A stretch of 64,000 nt of DNA from Zhongshania marina. Lineage in GTDB: Bacteria > Pseudomonadota > Gammaproteobacteria > Pseudomonadales > Spongiibacteraceae. The translations under genes were made by a program, and so were the position numbers. Location: contig NZ_PQGG01000007.1 in assembly GCF_002915595.1 (NCBI RefSeq), positions 287,038-351,037 on the forward strand. The letters run 5' to 3'. Of this stretch, positions 53,282 to 63,987 are shown piece after piece; within the stretch, counting starts at the first letter, position 1; the number at the start of each line of letters is the position of its first letter. The notes beneath the pieces were generated by a model, which saw only the letters and a list, made by a program, of their open reading frames with translations, made no database searches and was not told the DNA's origin.

Positions 53282-54052
53282 CTAAGCCAAACCAGCGGCT
53301 TGCGCACTTATGCCGCGTTGCGCCAGCATGCGATTATGATCATCGGGTAGACACATTACCGCGTGCTCTTCTGCATCTAACTGAGCAAGACTTACCGCCA
53401 CGATGTCTTCAGCATTCCACCAAAGTTCATCCGCCACTTTACTCTGATCAAGCGCCGCCAAAGGCTCCCTACTACTAAAATCGCTGCGAGTGTAACTAGG
53501 GCACAGGCACTGCACGCGAATACCATCAGCTTGCACTTCCTGCTGCAGCGCCTGTGAAAACATATTCAAAAATGTTTTGCTCGCGCCGTATACCGCAGAG
53601 TATTTTACTGGGAAAAAGTTGCCGATCGATGACACATTAATCACCACCCCCCGCCCTTCGTCTTTCATATAAGGCAGCGCAGCGCGGCAAAGCGCCAATG
53701 TGGCATTGCAGTGCAGATTGACCATGGCCATCTCCATATCCAAATCTGACTCAGCAAAACGCCCGTGGGTAGCAAACCCCGCATTATTGACTAGCATTGT
53801 GACGGGCCCTTTCTGACGAATAGCTTCCATCACCCGAGTTAGCCCCTCGGTACCGGTTAAATCCAGAGCCAAACTCGTAATACTTAAATCTGCGTGCTCC
53901 AGCTCTGCAACAACGCTCGCTAGCTTGTCCGCGTCGCGGCCAATTAAAATCATGCCCTTGCAACGCGGTGCCAATTGCTGGGCAAAGGCGCGCCCAATTC
54001 CCGCCGATGCACCCGTAATCAAGGCAATTTCTGTTCGCGACTGCGCACTCAT
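53282..54052 (-). CDS. Short-chain dehydrogenase/reductase
   Basis: 256 residues. TGASAGIGRAF (14-24), LVNNAGF, NVSSIGNF (catalytic Ser), VYGASK (Tyr and Lys). Group resembles the DltE/YbbO-type and fatty-acid-related SDRs. It lies directly upstream of the lipase-like gene (6 bp), so the pair may process the same lipid-derived compounds. Confidence 0.9.
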   Translation of the reverse strand: MSAQSRTEIALITGASAGIGRAFAQQLAPRCKGMILIGRDADKLASVVAELEHADLSITSLALDLTGTEGLTRVMEAIRQKGPVTMLVNNAGFATHGRFAESDLDMEMAMVNLHCNATLALCRAALPYMKDEGRGVVINVSSIGNFFPVKYSAVYGASKTFLNMFSQALQQEVQADGIRVQCLCPSYTRSDFSSREPLAALDQSKVADELWWNAEDIVAVSLAQLDAEEHAVMCLPDDHNRMLAQRGISAQAAGLA

Positions 54053-54212
54053 TTTGTTTCCTTTTTATTTATCGATTAGCAGCATAGTACCCCAGCGCAT
54101 ATTGGCCGCAAAACCCTAAGCGGATTATAGGCAGACCACCGTGATTTTTATTTGTCGCAGCGCTCAGCTCTGGGCTAAGCTGTTTGGATCTATCAATCGC
54201 TCGGACGGTATT

Positions 54213-55271
54213 ATGTCAGCAAGGCTTTGCTCGCTTATCAACACCGAATTGGCCATTGTGCAAGCACCTATGGCTGGGGTGCAGGGCAGCAAGCTCGCCA
54301 TCGCGGTATCAAACGCCGGCGGCCTAGGTTCACTGCCCTGCGCAATGTTAAGCGACGACACACTACTCGCTGAACTCAACACACTTAGCAAGCAAACAGA
54401 CAAGCCCTATCAGCTAAATTTTTTCTGTCACACCCCGCCGCAGCCAGACAATACGGCAGAGGCCGCATGGCGACAGCTACTTAGTCCCTACTACAATGAA
54501 TTCGACCTAGATATTACGAACATCAAGAGCGGCCCTGCGCGCAAACCATTCACCAGTGCCACCGCAGACTTAATAGAGAAATTTAAACCGCCGGTTATTA
54601 GTTTTCATTTTGGATTACCTAATGCAAGTCTGCTGGAGCGCATTAAAAGCTGGGGTAGCGTCATATTGGCGTCAGCTACCACCGTTGAAGAAGCGCGATG
54701 GCTGCAAGCCCACGGCGCCGATGCCATCATCGCTCAGGGGCTTGAAGCCGGCGGCCATCGAGGTATGTTTCTCTCTAGTAATATCGACGAGCAATTACCG
54801 CTACGAGATTTGCTGGCGGCGATTAAACCCCTTATCAACATTCCGATTATCGCTGCGGGCGGGATTAGCTCTGCTAACACTATTGCCGAAATTATGGCCC
54901 TCGGCGCCGACGGCGTACAAATCGGAACAGCATTTTTACTCTGCCCAGAAGCAGATACCAGTGCGGTTCATCGCCGCGCACTTCACGACAAAGCACACCC
55001 AACCACCTTGACCAATATTTTTTCCGGCCGTCCCGCTCGTGGCATTAGCAACCGCTTAATCCACGAACTTGGCCCAATCAATCCGCATGCACCGGCATTT
55101 CCGCTGGCGAGCACCGCTATCGGCCCGCTTCGCAGCCATGCCGAAAAACAAGAGAGCGGCGATTTCTCGCCACTTTGGGCAGGAAGCGATTACCACCACT
55201 GCCGCGACATCCCAGCTGCGCAATTAGTCGCAGAACTTGCCTGCGGCTTCACTAGCAATAACACGCCATAA
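54213..55271 (+). CDS. Nitronate monooxygenase (NMO family)
   Basis: 352 residues from the ATG at 54213 (MSARLCSLINTEL); the frame extends upstream to 54141 without support. FMN-barrel motifs: IVQAPMAGVQGSKLAIAVSNAGGLGSLP, the catalytic His in GLEAGGHRGMF, IIAAGGISSANTIAEIMALGADGVQIGTAFL. It oxidises propionate-3-nitronate and other alkyl nitronates. Followed on the same strand by a small membrane protein. Confidence 0.92.
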   Translation: MSARLCSLINTELAIVQAPMAGVQGSKLAIAVSNAGGLGSLPCAMLSDDTLLAELNTLSKQTDKPYQLNFFCHTPPQPDNTAEAAWRQLLSPYYNEFDLDITNIKSGPARKPFTSATADLIEKFKPPVISFHFGLPNASLLERIKSWGSVILASATTVEEARWLQAHGADAIIAQGLEAGGHRGMFLSSNIDEQLPLRDLLAAIKPLINIPIIAAGGISSANTIAEIMALGADGVQIGTAFLLCPEADTSAVHRRALHDKAHPTTLTNIFSGRPARGISNRLIHELGPINPHAPAFPLASTAIGPLRSHAEKQESGDFSPLWAGSDYHHCRDIPAAQLVAELACGFTSNNTP

Positions 55272-55304
55272 AGCGGCTCCCCCAACATCAAGAGAAAATG
55301 ATCT

Positions 55305-55694
55305 ATGAGAAAACTAATGATTTATTTTGCCGCTGGTAGCATTGGCGCTGTCGCAAACAGCCTAGCACTTTGGTGGCTGGGCTATTACAGACTAACGGCA
55401 CGATTTGATATCGCGATTGCACCCCACCTCAGCCCCGAGTGGATGTATCCGCGCATTGTGTGGGGTGGAATTTGGGGGCTATTGTTTATACTGCCAATGC
55501 TGCAATCTCGCCTACTACTGAAGGGCTTAATTATTAGCCTTGCCCCAACAGCGGTGCAGTTACTGGTCTTTTTTCCTCAAGCCAACAAGGGCCTCGGCGG
55601 CACCGAGCTAGGAATTTACACGCCGATCTTAGTGCTCTTGGTCAACGGTATTTGGGGGCTTGCCGCCGCACTTAGCCTGCGTTTTCCGCGGTAA
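55305..55694 (+). CDS. Small four-helix membrane protein, unknown
   Basis: 129 residues with four hydrophobic stretches (about 5-25, 48-66, 70-88, 103-125) and a conserved-looking YPRIVWGGIWGLLFILPM segment. GAGAAA precedes the ATG by six bases. I recall similar ~130-residue proteins in Pseudomonas relatives but no function. Confidence 0.78.
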   Translation: MRKLMIYFAAGSIGAVANSLALWWLGYYRLTARFDIAIAPHLSPEWMYPRIVWGGIWGLLFILPMLQSRLLLKGLIISLAPTAVQLLVFFPQANKGLGGTELGIYTPILVLLVNGIWGLAAALSLRFPR

Positions 55695-55759
55695 GTCACT
55701 TGCACTATTTTTTCTATGCACTACATACTTAAACGTCTATCTATCCGAAGGAATAAGCC

Positions 55760-56215
55760 ATGCTAAATGAGTTTAAGAAATTTGCCATGCGCGGCAATGT
55801 TGTTGATATGGCCGTCGGTATCATTATCGGCGGCGCATTTACCACCATAGTGAAAAGCATGGTCGCCGATGTCATCATGCCGCCAATTGGTATATTGATG
55901 GGCGGTGTCGATTTTGCAGAATTATTTATTACGCTAAAAGAAGGGACAGAAGTCGCTGCGCCCTACGCCACCCTCGCGGCGGCGAAAGCAGCTGGCGCCG
56001 TTACCATCAACTATGGAATTTTTATTAACGCGGTTATCAGCTTTATTATTGTTGCCTTCGCAGTCTTTCTACTCATAAAAGCAATGAATAATTTAAAACG
56101 CAAAGAGGAAGAAGCTGCCCCTGCAGAGCCAACAAGCAAAGAGTGCCCGCACTGCATTAGCCAAATTCCAATCAAAGCAAGCCGCTGTGCTTGTTGTACC
56201 TCAGAGTTAGCTTAG
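55760..56215 (+). CDS. mscL: Large-conductance mechanosensitive channel MscL with Cys-rich tail
   Basis: 151 residues (E. coli 136). Helix 1 [27 protein letters not shown] and helix 2 [20 protein letters not shown] define MscL; the periplasmic loop lies between. The C-terminus carries five cysteines, C129-x2-C132-x10-C143-x-C145-C146, a zinc-ribbon-like knot found in some marine and pseudomonad MscL proteins but absent from E. coli. It opens on hypo-osmotic shock. Confidence 0.95.
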   Translation: MLNEFKKFAMRGNVVDMAVGIIIGGAFTTIVKSMVADVIMPPIGILMGGVDFAELFITLKEGTEVAAPYATLAAAKAAGAVTINYGIFINAVISFIIVAFAVFLLIKAMNNLKRKEEEAAPAEPTSKECPHCISQIPIKASRCACCTSELA

Positions 56216-56224
56216 CTCTTTACT

Positions 56225-56248
56225 CCCCAGAGAAATCGTCCTCTGGGG
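56225..56248 (+). terminator. Hairpin after mscL
   Basis: Perfect 8-bp stem CCCCAGAG / CTCTGGGG with an 8-base loop, 10 bases after the mscL stop; no U run follows, so it may be a weak terminator or a stabilising hairpin. Confidence 0.5.
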
Positions 56249-56255
56249 GTGAACA

Positions 56256-56780
56256 CTAATTCGCGGCTGCTAATTTTTTCCAGGCATCTTGCCCAAGCTG
56301 GGCAATCAGGCTTTTTTTATTCACGCTCAAGACTTCTTTCTTGGCGACAGCAATAAGCTCGTCCCGAACATCAGGCTTTACCCCAGCCAAAACATATAAA
56401 TGACGCTGGGGACTGGCGGCCTTTTCAAGAATTTTCACGCCTTTAAACTTTGCTACCCGCGCCAAGTCCTTGGCATCGGGTAATTCAAGAACGGTGTCGG
56501 CGGGTAGCTGCGCGGCAAGGTCGGCCCTTGCGTAATCGAGTAAATTGGCCACCACGGCAATCATAGCGGCTTTTCCCGCTAATCGATTTTGAAGTGAGAT
56601 AGAGGGCAAGCGACTCTTATCACCATAGGCCAAAAATTCTGCGCCCTCATAAGCCGCTAAACTACAGACCCAATCTGGCGCTTCTCGCCTATCACTATCA
56701 GGATAGGCGCATTCCGCCTGCACCGATGTGGCGAGCAGACAGCCCAGCAGTAGCAGGCTTAGTGGCAAACCTTGTCGCAT
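56256..56780 (-). CDS. Exported LPP20-like protein
   Basis: 174 residues from the ATG at 56780 (MRQGLPLSLLLLGCLLATSVQA), which is a clean signal peptide with GGGAG seven bases upstream; longer frames to 56846 are less likely. The mature part begins ECAYPDSDRREAPDWVC and has GAEFLAYGDKSRLPSISLQNRLAGKAAM, resembling the LPP20/lipoprotein family although no lipobox Cys sits at the cleavage site. Probably periplasmic. Function unknown. Confidence 0.75.
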   Translation of the reverse strand: MRQGLPLSLLLLGCLLATSVQAECAYPDSDRREAPDWVCSLAAYEGAEFLAYGDKSRLPSISLQNRLAGKAAMIAVVANLLDYARADLAAQLPADTVLELPDAKDLARVAKFKGVKILEKAASPQRHLYVLAGVKPDVRDELIAVAKKEVLSVNKKSLIAQLGQDAWKKLAAAN

Positions 56781-56884
56781 TCCCTTACTCCCATTGCGAT
56801 TATCCTGCCGCAGCCTACAAGGAATCGTCGCTTTCAGCCACCGCAACTCTCAATAAGTACTGTCGCCTTAGGCAAAATAGCAAG

Positions 56885-57442
56885 TCAAAACGACGAACCA
56901 GCCTCCTGCAAAAACGCCAACTCCGCCTCGGAGGAAACACGACCTAAAAGAGCATTGCGGTGAGGATAGCGACCAAAGCGCGCAATAATGTCATGGTGGG
57001 CAAGAGCAAAACGGTAATTATTTTCCAGCCCCAAGGCCTCATAGAGCCGCAGCGATGCATTCTGAATAGCCAGAGATTCGCTGTGCATATACGGCATATA
57101 CAAAAAGATGCGCTGCTCATCCGCTAATTCTGAATCGGCATGGGCGCGAATCGCCTCCTGCGCTAAGACTAAAGCCTGCCCGTCGGCAGCAAATGCGCGC
57201 GGACTATCGCGATATATATTGCGTGAAAACTGATCCAGCACAATAATTTCGGCTAAGCGCCCCTGCGGCTTGTGGCGCCAAGAATACAACTCCCCCGCCA
57301 GCGCAGCTTGATGAATATCACCAAACCGTCTCGCAATAGTGCGATCTAGCTCAGCACTGCTGCCAAACCACGCAGAGGACGGCAGCTCGGCAAACCAAAA
57401 TTCTAAAATTGAGCGATAGTGCATATCAGACGGCGATTCCAT
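56885..57442 (-). CDS. DUF924 family protein
   Basis: 185 residues (a start at 57424, MHYRSILEFWF, is also possible). SILEFWFAELPSSAWFG, IIVLDQFSRNIYRDSPRAFAADGQAL and LYMPYMHSES are DUF924 hallmarks; an all-helical tetratricopeptide-like fold. Function unknown; common beside housekeeping genes in proteobacteria. Confidence 0.9.
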   Translation of the reverse strand: MESPSDMHYRSILEFWFAELPSSAWFGSSAELDRTIARRFGDIHQAALAGELYSWRHKPQGRLAEIIVLDQFSRNIYRDSPRAFAADGQALVLAQEAIRAHADSELADEQRIFLYMPYMHSESLAIQNASLRLYEALGLENNYRFALAHHDIIARFGRYPHRNALLGRVSSEAELAFLQEAGSSF

Positions 57443-57572
57443 ATTTTGATCATTCGTCTGCTTATTATCACAATAAATAGCCCAACTAAAAGTGCGGAAT
57501 TACCCTCACCACGCCATACACTGCTAGAATACGCCTCGGCCATACTCCCCCAACTTCCCACAGGAGACGCTA

Positions 57573-57806
57573 ATGCCCAAGGCAAAAACCGTCAATTTTG
57601 AAACCTCTCTTAGCGAGCTCGAGAAACTAGTTCAGAGCATGGAGTCTGGCGAGCTGAGCTTGGAAGATTCGCTAAAAGCCTTTGAAAGTGGCATGCAATT
57701 AAGCCGCGACTGCCAACAAGCTTTAGCGGATGCCGAGCAAAAAGTGCAGTTGTTAATGGAAAAAGACGGCGACATTGTGAGCAAAGCTCTTAACACGGAC
57801 GATTAA
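57573..57806 (+). CDS. xseB: Exodeoxyribonuclease VII small subunit
   Basis: 77 residues. [35 protein letters not shown] is the XseB signature. AGGAG precedes the ATG by 7 bases. It partners with XseA, whose gene is not in the window. Heads the xseB-ispA-dxs isoprenoid operon, 3 bp before ispA. Confidence 0.96.
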   Translation: MPKAKTVNFETSLSELEKLVQSMESGELSLEDSLKAFESGMQLSRDCQQALADAEQKVQLLMEKDGDIVSKALNTDD

Positions 57807-57809
57807 TAG

Positions 57810-58724
57810 ATGAATCGAGAGTTTTCGGACTTTCTATCTCGCTGCCAACAACGGGTACAGCAAGCCCTACCGGCGCGATTACACAATATGGGTAGTGAGT
57901 TTTCTGATGCCGATGCCAGCAATGGCCTGCAAACCCTCAGCGACGCGAGTTTGTACAGCCTGCTCAATGGCGGCAAGCGCGTGCGTGCCACCTTGGTCTA
58001 CGCAACCGCACAGGCCCTCAACAGCAATAGCGACGGCCTAGACGACATCGCCTGCGCCATTGAAATGATCCACGCTTATTCGCTTGTTCACGACGATTTA
58101 CCCGCAATGGACAACGACGATCTGCGGCGGGGGAAACCCACCTGCCATATCGCCTACGACGAAGCGACCGCCATACTTGTCGGCGACGCACTACAGGCCC
58201 GTGCTTTTGAGCTACTTGCCAATTTGCAGGGGCGCGACGCTGACACCAAACTCGCATTAATTCGCCAGCTCAGTGCCGCCGCCGGCCCACGCGGCATGGT
58301 GGGTGGCCAAGCCATCGACCTCGCCTCGGTCAATCAACAATTGGATCTAAGCTCGCTGCAAACCATGCATCAGCTCAAAACCGGCGCGCTCATTCGCGTG
58401 GCAATTAGCATGAGCGCAACCTGGTGTCAGGCTAGCGCCGAGCAGACCACCAAGCTCGATGCCTACGGCAAGGCCATCGGCCTGTCCTTTCAAGTTCAGG
58501 ACGATATTATCGACATAGAGAGCAACACCGAAACCCTGGGCAAAACCCAAGGGGCAGACATCGCCCTAAACAAGCCCACCTTTCCCGCACTGCTAGGCTT
58601 AAGCGGTGCAAAGGCATTAGCCGCCGAGCTACACCAAGGCGCACTCGCCGCGCTGAGCGACTTTGACGATAGCGCCGATCCGCTGCGCGCCCTCTCGCAC
58701 TATATTATTGACCGCCAGCACTAA
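57810..58724 (+). CDS. ispA: Farnesyl diphosphate synthase
   Basis: 304 residues. The first Asp-rich motif DDLPAMDNDDLRRG and the second QDDIIDI bind Mg-diphosphate; GGKRVRATL and GGQAID are conserved. It makes FPP from IPP and DMAPP for ubiquinone and undecaprenyl synthesis. Standard operon with xseB and dxs. Confidence 0.97.
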   Translation: MNREFSDFLSRCQQRVQQALPARLHNMGSEFSDADASNGLQTLSDASLYSLLNGGKRVRATLVYATAQALNSNSDGLDDIACAIEMIHAYSLVHDDLPAMDNDDLRRGKPTCHIAYDEATAILVGDALQARAFELLANLQGRDADTKLALIRQLSAAAGPRGMVGGQAIDLASVNQQLDLSSLQTMHQLKTGALIRVAISMSATWCQASAEQTTKLDAYGKAIGLSFQVQDDIIDIESNTETLGKTQGADIALNKPTFPALLGLSGAKALAAELHQGALAALSDFDDSADPLRALSHYIIDRQH

Positions 58725-58843
58725 GGGCCGCCAAAGCGCAATATACGCCAATAGAAATCCGCTTTATGCGCCACGTGAATAGGTAAAACCGGTCAAATTC
58801 GTTTACAATCTCGCCCTTTCACCGGTTCTGGGTTCTACGCTTG

Positions 58844-60772
58844 ATGTTTCAGGAAATCCCCCTTACAAGGCCAGCCACACCACTGCTGGACACGATCGAC
58901 TCCCCAGCCGATCTTCGCCGCTTAGAAGAAAACCAACTAAGCGAGCTGGCCATGCAACTACGGGAATACCTGCTCTACACCGTTGGCCAAACCGGCGGCC
59001 ACTTTGGCGCAGGACTCGGCGTAGTCGAATTAACCGTTGCCCTGCACTATATTTACAACACCCCAGAAGACCGTTTGGTCTGGGATGTTGGCCACCAGTG
59101 CTACCCCCATAAAATTTTGACCGAACGCCGCGAGCGCATGGATGGTATGCGCAAAGCAGGCGGGCTTGCGGGTTTTCCCAAACGCGAAGAAAGCCCCTAC
59201 GACACCTTTGGGGTTGGGCACTCCAGCACCAGCATTAGCGCCGCATTAGGCATGGCCATTGCTGCTCGCCAGCAGGAGTTAGACCGCCATACCGTAGCCG
59301 TGATTGGCGACGGTGCAATGACCGCCGGCATGGCCTTTGAAGCAATCAACCACGCCAGCCACACCGGTGCCAATATGCTGGTAGTGCTCAACGACAACCA
59401 GATGTCGATCTCTAAGAACACCGGCGGTTTGAACACTTATTTCTCAAAAATGTGGGCCTCTAAAACCTACAATCAAATTCGCAGCGGCGGCAAAACGGTT
59501 CTTAAAAAATTCCCGCGCTCGGCAACGGATCTCGCCGCACGGCTCGAAGAATATATGAAGGGCATGGTGTCGCCGGCCACCCTATTTGAAGAATTGGGCT
59601 TTAATTACATTGGCCCCATAGACGGTCACGACCTGAATATTTTAGTGCCAACCCTGCGCAATTTACGTGAGCTTCCCGGCCCACAAATGCTGCACATCAT
59701 GACCCAAAAGGGAAAAGGCTTTGCCCCCGCAGAAGAAGATCCAGTGGGCTTCCACGCTATTTCTAAAATTGAGCCCAAGCCCAAAAATGGCCAAGTGCCA
59801 GCCGCCAAAGCTAAGTTGCCAAAATACCAAGACATTTTTGGCAGCTGGCTTTGCGACCAAGCCGAAATCTGCCCTGAGTTAGTCGCCATCACCCCCGCGA
59901 TGTGCGAAGGCTCTGGCATGCTGGAATATTCCGAACGCTTTGCCGATCGTTTTTATGACGTGGCCATTGCCGAACAACACGCCCTTACCCTTGCCGCCGG
60001 TATGGCCTGCGACGGCTTAAAGCCAGTTGTCGCCATTTATTCAACGTTTTTACAGCGTGCCTACGACCAACTCATCCACGATATTGCCCTGCAAAACTTA
60101 GACGTTACCTTTGGCATAGACCGCGCTGGATTAGTCGGCGAAGACGGCCCAACCCACGCCGGCGCCTTCGACCTGAGCTTTTTGCGCTGCATTCCCAATA
60201 TGATTGTGATGGCGCCCGCCGACGAAAACGAAACCCGGCAAATGCTACACACCGGCTATGTTCACCCCGGCCCAGCGGCTATCCGCTATCCCCGCGGCAC
60301 CGGCCCCGGCGTACACATTCAAGAAGCTATGCAGCCGCTGGAAATTGGCAAAGGCCGCCTTGTTCGCGAAGGTCAGCAAATCGCCATCCTTAGCTTTGGC
60401 ACCCTGCTTAGCGCAGCCCTTGGCGCAGCAGATGAAATCAACGCCACCGTCGCCGATATGCGCTTTGTAAAACCTTTAGATACCGAGCTGATAGACGCGC
60501 TGGCAGATGACCACGCTCTGCTTGTGACCATTGAAGAAAACGTGATTGCTGGCGGCGCAGGCAGCGCAGTGTGCGAATATTTAAATCAACAAGGTCGCTG
60601 GCTGCCCGTACTGCAATTAGGTCTGCCTGATCAATTTATCGATCACGGTAAACACCCTCAATTGCTAAGCGATCTCGGCCTAGACAGCGCTGGCATACTC
60701 AGCAGCATTCAGCGCCGTGCCGCCGCCATTCCCGAACTCCAAGCCAGTCTTGCCGCAGCGGCATTAAGCTAA
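58844..60772 (+). CDS. dxs: 1-deoxy-D-xylulose-5-phosphate synthase
   Basis: 642 residues from the ATG at 58844, preceded by an in-frame TTG. Thiamine diphosphate motif [17 protein letters not shown] and [14 protein letters not shown]; catalytic Glu in [16 protein letters not shown]; pyrimidine and transketolase C domains follow. It condenses pyruvate and glyceraldehyde-3-P, the first step of the MEP pathway. The stop overlaps the convergent ELM1 gene by 3 bases. Confidence 0.97.
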   Translation: MFQEIPLTRPATPLLDTIDSPADLRRLEENQLSELAMQLREYLLYTVGQTGGHFGAGLGVVELTVALHYIYNTPEDRLVWDVGHQCYPHKILTERRERMDGMRKAGGLAGFPKREESPYDTFGVGHSSTSISAALGMAIAARQQELDRHTVAVIGDGAMTAGMAFEAINHASHTGANMLVVLNDNQMSISKNTGGLNTYFSKMWASKTYNQIRSGGKTVLKKFPRSATDLAARLEEYMKGMVSPATLFEELGFNYIGPIDGHDLNILVPTLRNLRELPGPQMLHIMTQKGKGFAPAEEDPVGFHAISKIEPKPKNGQVPAAKAKLPKYQDIFGSWLCDQAEICPELVAITPAMCEGSGMLEYSERFADRFYDVAIAEQHALTLAAGMACDGLKPVVAIYSTFLQRAYDQLIHDIALQNLDVTFGIDRAGLVGEDGPTHAGAFDLSFLRCIPNMIVMAPADENETRQMLHTGYVHPGPAAIRYPRGTGPGVHIQEAMQPLEIGKGRLVREGQQIAILSFGTLLSAALGAADEINATVADMRFVKPLDTELIDALADDHALLVTIEENVIAGGAGSAVCEYLNQQGRWLPVLQLGLPDQFIDHGKHPQLLSDLGLDSAGILSSIQRRAAAIPELQASLAAAALS

Positions 60773-61848
60773 ACCGGCTGAACGCTGTGAGGAACCACGT
60801 ACTTCGGCGCCGGTGAGCGCACCAATTCGTTCACCGCACCCAAGGCAATAATGCGCGTAAAAATCTCATCCAAATGCGCACTATAGGATTTTTCAGGCAG
60901 GCAATATCTGGGGCGATAATACGGCAGCACGCTGAAATCCAAGCGCTCAATTAAGCGCACCTCCGCCATATAATTCAGCGCCTTGCTATGGGCACGCGTA
61001 GGCAATGACTCGGTGGGCCGCAGCGTAATCACAGGTTTGTCCATCGCGACCGCTTCAGACACCATACTCAAACTGTCTTCAGTGCAAAATATCTGCGACG
61101 CGGCACCCAAATAGGCATCTAGCGGCTCGCTAACGTCACCCTCATACCAAATAGCCGCGCGGCAAATATCATCATCCATATAGCGCCGCAAAATATTCAC
61201 CCCCGCTGCACCGGTGCGGCGTGAGGTGCTGATCAGCCACTGAATATCGTATTGCTCACTCAAGGCCCTCACCGCCGCCCCCAAGCGATGCCAGTCTGAA
61301 TCGTGATACCCATAACCGCTGCCATTACCGCCAACCAGTAAAGTCCACAAAGGCCTGTCGCTATTTTGCAATAGGGCTAAGCCCGCCTGCCGACAGCGCT
61401 CCTGATCAACGCGACATAAAACAACAGTTGTTGCGACGGCGTTCTTATCACCCAAATCACCACTTAAACTAAGGTGGGCCCGTATCGCACGGGAAGGAAT
61501 CGTATAAGCGCTACCAATCAAGGCATTAGGAATGCCATGAAGCTGGCTATAAGCCACATTTAGCGCCACCACATTCCCGCCAAAAGACACCACCAAATCG
61601 ACCGGTACAATCGGCATTTTTTCTAGGCGATAAAATACAAACACCATCCGCCGCAGCAAGGGATTCACATTCACGGCCATACGCCGCAGCAGACGATTAA
61701 GCAATTTCAGTCTCGGCACCGCCCGCACAGAAATAATCTCACAATCGCAGCGCGTACAACGGCTGGCAATCATGCGCGCCAAACCATAAGACTGACTAAG
61801 ATGCCCCGGCTTGCCGTCGTGTAAAACCAAAATACGAAACTGCTTCAT
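60769..61848 (-). CDS. ELM1-family (mitochondrial fission ELM1/DUF1022) protein
   Basis: 359 residues from the ATG at 61848 ([27 protein letters not shown]), where a longer frame to 61914 is less likely. The family pattern of GDGKPGH-like N-terminus, [24 protein letters not shown] and [24 protein letters not shown] is clear and resembles GT-B glycosyltransferases. The bacterial members often sit in lipid A or LPS contexts and are thought to be glycosyltransferase-like, but no activity is established. Convergent with dxs. Confidence 0.85.
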   Translation of the reverse strand: MKQFRILVLHDGKPGHLSQSYGLARMIASRCTRCDCEIISVRAVPRLKLLNRLLRRMAVNVNPLLRRMVFVFYRLEKMPIVPVDLVVSFGGNVVALNVAYSQLHGIPNALIGSAYTIPSRAIRAHLSLSGDLGDKNAVATTVVLCRVDQERCRQAGLALLQNSDRPLWTLLVGGNGSGYGYHDSDWHRLGAAVRALSEQYDIQWLISTSRRTGAAGVNILRRYMDDDICRAAIWYEGDVSEPLDAYLGAASQIFCTEDSLSMVSEAVAMDKPVITLRPTESLPTRAHSKALNYMAEVRLIERLDFSVLPYYRPRYCLPEKSYSAHLDEIFTRIIALGAVNELVRSPAPKYVVPHSVQPV

Positions 61849-62089
61849 GCCCAACCGCCAAATCACTGTATACATAGAACAGATTAGGTGGGGAGAGTGA
61901 CGCCAAGATAACAAACAGATGAAGGCTAAAAGACATAGCGGCTAGCGGTGAAAATACTTGATCCCATCCGGCCTGAAAACTATTGTTCGCAGGCTATATT
62001 GAACGACGCCCAGCTAATAAAGCCAAAGAAGTAGTCTTTTGCTCCTAGCGGGGGGCAAAGCCAAAAAATTTAAAATGGAGTGTTAATAC

Positions 62090-62932
62090 ATGCAAGGAAA
62101 GTGGCTAATCGCATTATTTATTCTAACTACAACAGGCTGCGGCGGCGGCAGCAATAGCGGCTCTGGGGACAGCATTGATACCGTGGTAAATCATCTAAGT
62201 GCCACAAGCGGAATAACTTATCGCGGCACCATTGTTTCTCATCTGTCCTCTAGCGACGCTACTAACACCGATCTAAGCTGCTTTCATTTTCCCGCCCAGA
62301 CTCGAGAAGAATTTCTTGAAGGAAAATCGGTGCTAACACAAAGTACAAATGGCGTTTGTTTTCAGGGTGCTGCGGGATGTTATGAAGTGAACGAAAGCAC
62401 TATGTTGCGAACGCCCGGCATAGCCTTAGACGTGATCACGAACAGCCTCGGCCATGTCATTGCAAGCCAACCCTATTCGTTTGCCCCTAATACGATTTAT
62501 TTGAGCGTCGAAGAAAGACTTATCAATGAAGCGGATTCCTGCGGAACGCCCTCATTCACTACCTTTGAAGATGTAAGCGGCACTTATAGCGGACACATAT
62601 ATCACGTAACGCCTGATGTTAATGAAGTTTCTAATTATCGCTCTGTACGCTCCGCAGCAATATCACTATTTTGCAATACTGACGCTTGCACTATTGGCGA
62701 AAATAACTTTCTTAAGAGTGACACCAACAGTAATACATACCGAGAAGCAGTAGATGGCGGCCACATCTTAAAAGGAGAATTTACGTCTAAGGACGGCGCC
62801 ATTACATATAAGTTTATCGGCGCAGCGTCTACTTCAAGCACAATCATCGGTGGTATCGTCTATCCGGAATTAGCGGAAGACGAATTGCTAGATTGCAGTA
62901 CCGACTGCTTAGTTCTAGTGTTTGAAAAGTAG
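62090..62932 (+). CDS. Predicted lipoprotein, unknown function
   Basis: 280 residues. The signal peptide ends in a lipobox (TTTGCGGGS, Cys17), followed by a Gly/Ser linker. Several cysteine pairs in the mature part (e.g. CFQGAAGC, CNTDAC, CSTDC) suggest disulfide bonds in the periplasm or at the surface. No recognised family. A strong terminator follows; an IS element lies just downstream. Confidence 0.8.
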   Translation: MQGKWLIALFILTTTGCGGGSNSGSGDSIDTVVNHLSATSGITYRGTIVSHLSSSDATNTDLSCFHFPAQTREEFLEGKSVLTQSTNGVCFQGAAGCYEVNESTMLRTPGIALDVITNSLGHVIASQPYSFAPNTIYLSVEERLINEADSCGTPSFTTFEDVSGTYSGHIYHVTPDVNEVSNYRSVRSAAISLFCNTDACTIGENNFLKSDTNSNTYREAVDGGHILKGEFTSKDGAITYKFIGAASTSSTIIGGIVYPELAEDELLDCSTDCLVLVFEK

Positions 62933-62989
62933 GCCGCACAAGATTAAAAATTTCGCGGCAGCAAGATGGCTATTTTAAGATCACACAAA

Positions 62990-63022
62990 AATAATAAAGC
63001 GCTTTGAATGCGCTTTATTATT
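62990..63022 (+). terminator. Terminator of the lipoprotein gene
   Basis: Perfect 13-bp stem AATAATAAAGCGC / GCGCTTTATTATT with a 7-base loop, followed by U-rich sequence, 57 bases after the lipoprotein stop and 6 bases before the IS end. Confidence 0.9.
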
Positions 63023-63028
63023 TTATAA

Positions 63029-63048
63029 ACCCGTAGTGCATTTAGGAA
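63029..63048 (+). repeat. IS982 left terminal inverted repeat
   Basis: ACCCGTAGTGCATTTAGGAA; pairs with the right repeat except at position 7 (A versus G). Confidence 0.9.
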
Positions 63049-63111
63049 GGAGGTAAGTTACTCACCCTCATAAAGAGGTTATCATTAGTTTACGAGAAAA
63101 ATGGTAACGAG

Positions 63112-63987
63112 ATGAGTAACTTACACAGCGTTTATAGCAAAATTCTGTCTCTTTTGCACGAAATTGAGCCAGCCGATAATTTTTTGAATCAAATCAGAAC
63201 ACCTAAGCTAAGCGATAAGGAGCTACTCGCGCTCAGTCTTGCAGCTGAAACACTGGGCATTGATTCAGAACACTTTTTGTTCAAACAGCTGCCTGCGTGC
63301 ATCAATGGGAAAATTGAGCGCTCCGTTTATAACAGAAGAGCGCGAAGGTTGAGTTTTAAATTAGAAGAAATCAGAAGCGCTATTGTCACGCGATTAGATG
63401 TTGATAACGATATAAATATTGTCGATAGCATGCCATTGGAAGTGTGTAAAATGAGTCGATCTAATCGCAGTAAAATTTGCCAAGAATTTGAATCTAGCTC
63501 GCCAGATTTTGGTTTTTGTGCAGCACAAAATATGCGCTACTTTGGCTATAAGTTACACGCGGTTTGCTCACCGAGTGGCGTGTTAAAAATGTACGATATA
63601 TCAAAGGCTTCGGTTCATGACATCCATTACCTAAACGATATTGAAGGCCAGTTAAACAATTGTGTTTTGATTGGCGATAAAGGGTATTTGAGCAGAGTTT
63701 GGCAAACAGATTTATTTTCATCAAGTTGTATCAATTTGCAAACACCGATGCGAAAGAACCAGAAAGAGTTTAGAGACTTTCCGGCTAAATATCGTAAAGC
63801 CAGAAAGCGGATCGAAACATTGTTTTCACAACTTTGTGACCAGTTCATGATACGGCGGAATTATGCAAAATCGTTCAAGGGTATTTCGCGCAGAATTGTG
63901 ACAAAGATAGCGTCCCTCACATTAATTCAATGGTTCAACCAACGTGAAGGGAATAAATTAAACAACCTGAAAGTGGTCATTTCCTAA
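63112..63987 (+). CDS. IS982-family transposase
   Basis: 291 residues. DDE catalytic residues are visible: Asp in NIVDSMPLEVCK, Asp in LIGDKGYLSRVW, Glu in KRIETLFSQL (followed by the K/R-rich turn). YNRRARRLSF and YKLHAVCSPSGV are IS982 blocks. It cuts and pastes the element; intact, so probably functional. Confidence 0.95.
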   Translation: MSNLHSVYSKILSLLHEIEPADNFLNQIRTPKLSDKELLALSLAAETLGIDSEHFLFKQLPACINGKIERSVYNRRARRLSFKLEEIRSAIVTRLDVDNDINIVDSMPLEVCKMSRSNRSKICQEFESSSPDFGFCAAQNMRYFGYKLHAVCSPSGVLKMYDISKASVHDIHYLNDIEGQLNNCVLIGDKGYLSRVWQTDLFSSSCINLQTPMRKNQKEFRDFPAKYRKARKRIETLFSQLCDQFMIRRNYAKSFKGISRRIVTKIASLTLIQWFNQREGNKLNNLKVVIS

